A stretch of DNA of 64,000 nucleotides from Paramacrobiotus metropolitanus (lineage: Eukaryota; Tardigrada; Eutardigrada; Parachela; Macrobiotidae). The translations under genes and the position numbers were made by a program. This document shows positions 57,404-64,000 of the stretch, in pieces. Positions within the stretch are counted from its first letter, which is position 1; each line of letters opens with the position of its first letter. The stretch covers positions 620,001 through 684,000 of the forward strand of contig NW_026570277.1 in NCBI RefSeq assembly GCF_019649055.1, read 5' to 3'. The notes under the pieces were generated by a model. The model saw nothing but the letters and a program-made list of their open reading frames with translations, was not told where the DNA came from and did no database searches.

Positions 57404-59405
57404 AAGCGGAAGGAACGTATGCTCTAGTTGTGATGTAATCCTACATGTATGGCACCATGCGGCACTTTTGCCGTTTTTCCGGCTCGCGTACATTATTATA
57501 GTCGGTGGTAAATGTTAGCGTTGCGCTTCTTATACTTGTACTGTAACTGTAAGCGCTGACCATTATTAAAATTGATTGTTGACTGTTGCGCTCTGTGTTA
57601 TTTTACTATCCGCGCTAGTAGAATAACTTGCATTTATTATCTGTTGCGTAAGATTCATGACTTCAGAATTATATTTAGAATTAATTTTGGTGAAACCACA
57701 ACCCCGTGGAGATTAATTCCGGCACCTAAGTTTTTCGCAGCATGCTTAATAGATGTTCCTGTAATATAGCTAATGTTATTCTTTAAACTTTTCTGGCTTG
57801 TTTTGCTGCGCCTGTACAGATATATCGACATGTAATGGCACATCTTCAAAACGATTCAAGCGGGAAAAAATGTTATAAACGGTACTTCCAATTTTAACTG
57901 ATCCATAATTACGTGAAGAGTAACCACTCGGATCCACGTACGGAGCCGAATTTTCTGCCCGTTAAAATTATAATTAAGAGAAACGGCAGAGTAGTGAGTA
58001 ATGTTCAACGGCAGAGTTCAACACTGTTGGTCAGGTAAATCTGATTAAGTTAGTACCTAGTACAGGTAGCAGTTGAATTGGGCTCATGAACGTTTTGAGT
58101 CCACTGAGAGATACAGTGTCTTTCCGTCGCATTGGCGGTATGCAGTGGCGCCCATATTTTTGTTCGTAACGTTCTAACATTTCCACAAATCTACATTCTA
58201 CGCATTATTTTATCCACAACTTTCGCAAATATCGGCGTTTCGAGCATATACCGTAACCGAACAAGCAAAGACCGTAAGTATTAAGTACGTAAAAGCGAAA
58301 CTTGGTGTCCATTTGGTTTGTATTTTTAATTAAGCTTAGTAATTTTTCACTGTGAAATTGCTTTACTCGCATACGGTATGTGATAACTGAATTAATAATT
58401 ATACGCCGAGATAGTCACTGTACGAGTAGTGCATGTAAAATCTCGTTGTACATAACACATATTATGTAGTTCAGCGATAAAATGGCTGGGCGCAGCAAAA
58501 TACAATGTCATGTGATCGGCAGATACAATTAAACTGTGCAGCCGATACTGTTGTAATTTATCGCTTACAACAATTAAAACTTATATCGTTTGCGTGAATT
58601 GTGTGATACGAGTACAACTCGCATTTTTACAGTAGATAATATGGTCACTGGTGTGAACAGAAAGTGTCCCGGCCATACATACACCGTTGGCTGGCGCGAC
58701 ATGGCGCTAATTAAACAGCATGCACATACACCGAGCAATGAGAGCATAATTACCGGCATGTTAATCATCGAGTGTTTCGAACATACCCCGAACAAGCAAA
58801 GACCATAAGTATTAAGTAGGTAAAAGCGGAAATGGTAACCACTGATAATACAAGGCAATATAATAAGTACTTACTAATAATTATCAGCGTATCAGAAATC
58901 TCAACTTATTGAAATTTTGTACGGTATGACCGTATGAACGGTGCTGTGCCGTGCACTTATAATATACAGTGTACTGGCACTCGTGCTGAAGTAGGAGTAA
59001 TTACTATCCGTAAAATTAATAATTAACTTAAGGCTAGTAAACTGTACCGTATGTGAATCGTAATTGCGCTCGTACGATTTAAGCAAATGGTCGCCACTCC
59101 CATTACCCACGGTTCGCACGTCGACGCTGCACTGTATGATGATCTTGCAAGCCCCGAATATAAAATATTTCAAACAAGAATCGCAAATGTACATACCTAG
59201 TCGTATATAAACGCATGTTACATGTATCGTAATAAAATCAAAACCGGCAAAATTTGGAGGAAAAGTGGCACATTGGGTTACAGCCTACAGCGCGCATTGC
59301 TGTAGATTTTGCCCACTTTTATTAGGGGTCATTCCCGAAACCGGCAGCTAAGCAAATTTCGATGATGATTATGTTTGTAAACCGTTTAAGTAAACAGTAT
59401 TTCTA
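57404..59405. other. Intergenic with a ~60-bp direct repeat
   Basis: Segments at about 58236-58301 and 58773-58833 share GAACAAGCAAAGACC and TAAGTATTAAGTA, about 535 bp apart in the same direction. No gene is supported. Confidence 0.5.
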
Positions 59406-62400
59406 ATGAAGATGGCCGTAGAACTGGAAGTGGAGCACGAGATATTTGGCAGTGGACTGGAGTATCACTATGATGCCACCAATTACATCGCCCGAGGAAC
59501 TTTCGGTCTTGTTTACAAAGCAACCATTACCGAGCGTCACGATTATATTGGTGAGGCCATTGTGGCGGTCAAAGTGATCCAGCTCCGAAGTGATTCCGCA
59601 GTTTTTGAAAACAGAGACAAATGGATGAGATGGCGAACCCGACTACAAAGCCTCCTTAGTTTGGGACATGAGTATCTTGTGCCATACCACCAAATTAGCA
59701 TCATTCAGGAGCCTAGAAGGATGCCAGTCGTGACAATCGTGATGGATTATTATTGCGGTAAGCAAAGCCAATAAAGTTTTAATTTTTGTTTTACAATGTT
59801 TACTTCTTTTCCTCGGCTTTGCCTTATTGAGACAATGCGGTGGAAGTGCCGGTGGGACTAACTTCAACGTTTTTTACGCCATGGTTTATGCAAAATCAAC
59901 CAGCTATTTAAGTTTTTATGTATTCGGGAGTTGAAACTATATAGAATTATAGGAGTTTTGAATTTTTGAGTCCAGAGCGGCGACTGTATTATACGGTAAC
60001 CTACAGATGTGATAACGACGGTAGTGCGGTAGTGATGCTGCCATAAGCGGCAATGGTAGGAAGTAAGGTTTTGCTAATGGTGGCAGAACAACAGTGACTA
60101 CCTGACTTTATGCGATCGTACCATGCAGATAACCTTTATTGGTGGCTGTATGGTTCTGTCACGTTCTTTGCGAAATTATGCAAAGTTTATGATAAGATAA
60201 ATATTAAAATTTCTCGGAACTTGTACTTAAGTACTACGGGTAATATAAAAATATGTAATATGCGGAGATGACGGTAACCCTGGCACGTGGCATACACGGT
60301 ATTGATGGTGCTCTAGGTAATTATATTTGGATATTCTATGAATTCGGCTGCACTCCCTCTCCGTATCTCTACCCCGGCTACATATGTACGGCCACAAAAA
60401 TTTTTTAAATATCTAGCAGAACTCTCGCACAGCACGCGGAGTACTTGGTTTGTACTTTTTTCTCAAGCCCCGTGGATTTTTCAGGCTTTCAAGTTTGTGC
60501 TACGCGTAGGCTATATTAAATTAACATAAACCTTTTGATTACAGAGTAGATTAGTTTTTTTTTCATTCGTGGTCACGGAGTAGAGTAGCAGTTCTACCAG
60601 TTCTTAACCTTTTTTCATACGTAGTTTTTAATTAGGAAGAAGTTTCAACTTTCAACATACCTATGTAAACTTGGAAAATACGCCAAAATTGGGTACCGGC
60701 AGACCGGAGCGCAGCTCTCGTGGCTAGGGCTGGAGATCTTTAAAGGCAGGTTTCAGTTACCATAAAACTGATAACCTCATATATATGGAAACACTGCTTA
60801 TGGTGCGTCATCTTTTATGCCTTTATCTGTGTGCATAACATCCATGGACGGGGAATGCTAGCTAGACCCAGACCCGCAATCAGACATTTCTACTGAGCGT
60901 AACAATCTGATTAGCGCAACAATTGTATCGTGATTGCGTATACAACGTACGGATGCCGTATTTCCCGCAATTAACTTTCAATGGCAGCCGCGCAGTCACC
61001 ATAATCAGAAAACGGCAGTTCGCGGCGCTTTAGCAAGAGCGTTTCTTATGGCAGATACAGTTATACAAAATAGGGAAATTTACTTTAAGAGTGCTCTTTG
61101 CACCAAATAGAATTCATCCTTGACATCCAATGCGTAATGCGAGTTAAACAGCTGCCAGCCACCAACACTTGGTTGCCGAACATGGGAGCGCAATGCGAAC
61201 ATCTCGCTCGACATTGTCCACTTTGGCTATTTGAATTAGACCATCGAACCTAACACTCCTTTGCATGCGCAGCCCCACCAGAGCGAGGCTACTGAACGTG
61301 CGACAAAGCGTATTCTGGGCTACCTTCGGGATATGTACCTCCGTGCGCGGTTCGGTTGGAGAATAGCTAAAAGTGATACCGTGCTCAATCAGCACTCAAT
61401 TACAGTTAAATTACACAGCAGACAACCAATTAACTGCAGACAAGAAGTATTCCGTTCGTTGAGGATGGCGAAGTACGCTCACATAATACACAACGTATGC
61501 GTTAAGTAAACCGACTAACAAAGCAGCTGTTATTTAACAATCTCAGTAATTTTAATTTAAACCAAACGAGTACATGGTTTAAGAAACAGCTAAATAAACA
61601 AGAGCTCATTAAAGATTTTCGCTTTTTCTGCGGTGCCCAAAACAGAGGCGGCGTTGCCGCGTTGTATCTCAAGAGACAGTCGCTGCCGAAGAAATTCGAG
61701 ACTGCGGACTTCTCCTGAAGGGGTCCGTAAACGCTTTCCCAATTCTTTGATGATGGCAATGGCTGACGGTCCCCAAGGGCCCATTGTCTCAAAAGCGATG
61801 GGCGCGAAAATGTAACGACCAACCAAATAAGAGTATAAACTGGTCTTCTTTTCCTCTGCCTGAACGGCGGCCGATCACGCGTTTGCCGATGTAGATTTGA
61901 TTGATGTGGGAAGCGGCAACCGTATCAACACAACTGACATCCCATGCCAGCTGTTATTTTAGTCCAACAACGTATGTATCGAACAGTTAGTCCAATGGCG
62001 TACCCCTATATTACGCATATGGTGAGGCAACTGTAGTCTGTAGAGGCTGAGATTTCATATCTCGCTTCTTAAAGGTCAGATTTGTTAACCCCATGCATGC
62101 GTTACTGGTCGATCTCCCGCATGTTAACACTGTTACTGTGAAGAATAGCCTCACTAGCTTTTTTTAATCATTGTTATAGCTACATTAATTATTTTGCAGG
62201 TGGGGATCTTGCATCGCTCATTAGACAACTAAACCGCGACGCCACGCCCCTGGATTACCTTACTGCCATTGGCTACGCATTGGAGATCGCCGACGGGCTG
62301 AGCTATCTCCACCGAAGAGGCATCATCCATGGGGATATGAAACCTGGGAATATTCTAATCAAAAACCTCAGAAACGGCCAAAAGAAGGTATCCATAGCAG

Positions 62401-64000
62401 ACTTGGACGATCTCGTTCAAATGCAAGACAGCGTAACTTGTTCCGGGGATATTTCTCACCTGCGTGGCACCGTTCGCTACATGTCACCCGAAATGTTAAG
62501 AAAGTTTGCTGCTGCCTCGGATGTACAAGAAAACACTCCCGGACGCAAAACCGATGTCTGGAGTCTGGGTTGTATTATGCTGGAATTAGGTGACTGTGTG
62601 TTCCCTGCCGCAAGCAGAAAGAAACAACTATATCGGGAAAATAGTAACAGCACCATTAAAGAAACCGTGGAAGCGGGGCATGAAATAGCTGATACCCGCT
62701 TTATGCATCTGGTTATCGAAGGCTATATCCCACTTGTTGCGGAATCGATTCCTCCGGACTTCGCGCAGTGCATCCGACGCTGCTTATGCAGAAATACCGG
62801 GATCCGAATATCCTCGATTCAGCTTCTACAGGAGCTATGCAGCGTTGAACGTCGACTTTTATCCGAAGCCGAACACGAGCGGCACGCCACCGGCGTATTC
62901 CACTTCAACCGCGATCTGAATCAGTCCAATCAGTTTGACGCCGTTCTAATTCGTTTTGATCCGAAAACATTCACTGTAAAATCATCGCCTTTACCGGAGA
63001 ATGTTCGAGGGAAAAGGTTGTTGTGTGCTTTTCCGGGTCCGGAAAAGACTGTTGTTCTGCAGGTAAAAGAGAAGGCTGACACGGTGCGCCAAACGTCTTT
63101 GTATTTATGGGATCCGGGCAAAAACTCCGTCTGTCGTGTGAGGCTAACAGTCCGCGTAAACCTTCCGGTTACGGTTGAAAATAAGATTTTCTTTTGGCGC
63201 TACGACCCCGTTGTTTTTCGAGCAATTGATATTCCCGATGGAAATCTGCTCACAAAGCTCGCTCCACAGCGGTAAGAAAAAGACCGGAACATGAACTGGT
63301 ACATGAGGCGGGTTAGAACTTAGAATGAAAACCTTAATAATTTAAGCTGTGTCCTTGCACATTACTGTACTGCTGTGGTTTACGTTATGGCTGCACACTG
63401 CACATAAGAGCGATTCACATAAAACGCTGTTCAGATACGAAATAAATCACCAGCTGGTCATCGGCAGTACAGGGAAACGACTCAAAGCGCTTGGCTTTCC
63501 AGTGATTTTTCACCATTTCTTAACTTATTTTACAGCAGGCCTTCGTATGCAAGTTTTACTCATACTTGCCCAGAAGAAAGTCGAGCCCTATGGTCAATAG
63601 TCAGTATTTAGCGGTCTATGGCCTGTGGTTTATGATACGGTTCTTGTTTTTTTCCAGAATTAAAAAAGTGGAGAATGGCACACGACTCGAGGAAAAGCTA
63701 TTTTTCATTGGATTCGAACGCCGCAACCGGTGGACAATGTTTGTTGAATGCTACGATACGGTCGGTGATCGGTGGGAAACATTTCCCGATTTCCCAGGGC
63801 GCCGGCAAGATTTCGCCGTTGGGCGCCGGGAAGAATTTGCCATGGTTGCGCTACGAGAGTACGTCTACGTTTTGGGAGGACGAGCAATTAATCGAAATAA
63901 CAGCCGGTCGGAAGGTGCGTTATCATCGTGCTTCCGCCTGAACGTCATCACGCGGCAATGGGAACCCGTCCAACCCTTTGTGCAGCCACGGCGCAAGCAC
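59406..64000 (+). CDS. Kinase-kelch fusion protein (copy 2), 3' end beyond the window
   Basis: Exons 59406-59757, 62200-63271 and 63658 to the window end join in phases 1 and 2. Exon 1 carries the N-lobe (IARGTFGLVYKA, then IVAVKVIQL). Exon 2 carries the C-lobe: IIHGDMKPGNILI (Asp and Asn kept, HRD read as HGD), SIADLDDLVQ (DFG read as DLD), RGTVRYMSPEML, GRKTDVWSLGCI, then a linker of about 170 residues. Exon 3 begins a kelch propeller (YDTVGDRWETFPDFPGRR, YVYVLGGRAI, ITRQWEPV). Ser/Thr or dual-specificity activity is plausible because Lys, HGD Asp and DLD Asp are kept, though the altered DFG may affect metal handling. No signal peptide or membrane segment, so cytosolic. Kelch propellers bind partner proteins, so the fusion may recruit substrates. 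It has no visible break. Confidence 0.82.
59758..62199. other. Large first intron of kinase-kelch copy 2
   Basis: 2.4 kb between donor GTAAGC and acceptor TTTTGCAG. It contains a retroelement remnant near 61.6-61.8 kb and no other accepted gene. Confidence 0.65.
61590..61840 (-). mobile_element. Non-LTR retrotransposon (LINE) C-terminal fragment
   Basis: The minus-strand frame reads FAPIAFETMGPWGPSAI, IKELGKRL, FLRQRLSLEIQRGNAASVLGT. The block PIAFETLG...QRxSxxIQRGNAxSxxGT is one I know from the C-terminal tail of invertebrate LINE-type polyproteins. Only about 80 residues are left and no reverse transcriptase motif is seen. It is a dead fragment in an intron; which LINE clade is not certain. 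Confidence 0.5.

Noticed and set aside
1-64000. CRISPR arrays, bacterial operons or a bacterial contig
   Set aside because: Spliceosomal introns, signal peptides and animal domain families occur throughout; no direct-repeat spacer array is present.

Overview
The window looks like a small, compact invertebrate nuclear genome. It is AT-rich overall, has short GT-AG introns of about 60-160 nt, and encodes animal families (astacin peptidase, ZP-domain proteins, secreted leucine-rich-repeat protein, multi-pass receptor fragment, kinase-kelch proteins). A tardigrade or another small ecdysozoan is plausible, but nothing seen here fixes the species.

Layout. 1-13 kb: the first exon of a minus-strand gene at the left edge, a two-ZP-N ZP-domain gene (1748-3233, +), a MITE, a tRNA-like gene, a secreted LRR gene (7406-8702, -), inverted-repeat and Tc1/mariner-like DNA elements, and a broken multi-pass receptor fragment. 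13.5-15.2 kb: a minisatellite and a long fold-back repeat. 16.0-23.8 kb: an astacin-type metallopeptidase gene of at least six exons with a cysteine-rich N-terminal domain; one intron holds a GC-rich LTR-like element filled with minisatellite. 24.6-26.3 kb: a second ZP gene, paralogous to the first with the same exon layout. 27.5-33.7 kb: three tandem YcaC-like cysteine hydrolases (isochorismatase fold) of bacterial type, one secreted, one with an intron, each much richer in GC than its surroundings.

34.7-50.9 kb is a Polinton/Maverick of about 16.2 kb with 239-bp terminal inverted repeats and a 6-bp target duplication. Recognisable parts are a protein-primed family B polymerase, a retroviral-type integrase with a chromo-like tail, minor and major capsid proteins, an adenain-like protease and several lineage-specific ORFs. 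Most large genes are interrupted, while the ends and integrase look whole. It carries four copies of an exactly 77-bp hairpin whose arms hold GT and AG edges, resembling intron-generating (introner-like) elements.

50.9-64 kb: two divergent kinase-kelch fusion genes. The left one (-) has the Polinton inserted at an exon-intron edge in its kelch region and looks like a pseudogene; the right one (+) is open and runs off the window. Between them lies a secreted Ala/Ser-rich protein with many N-glycosylation sequons.
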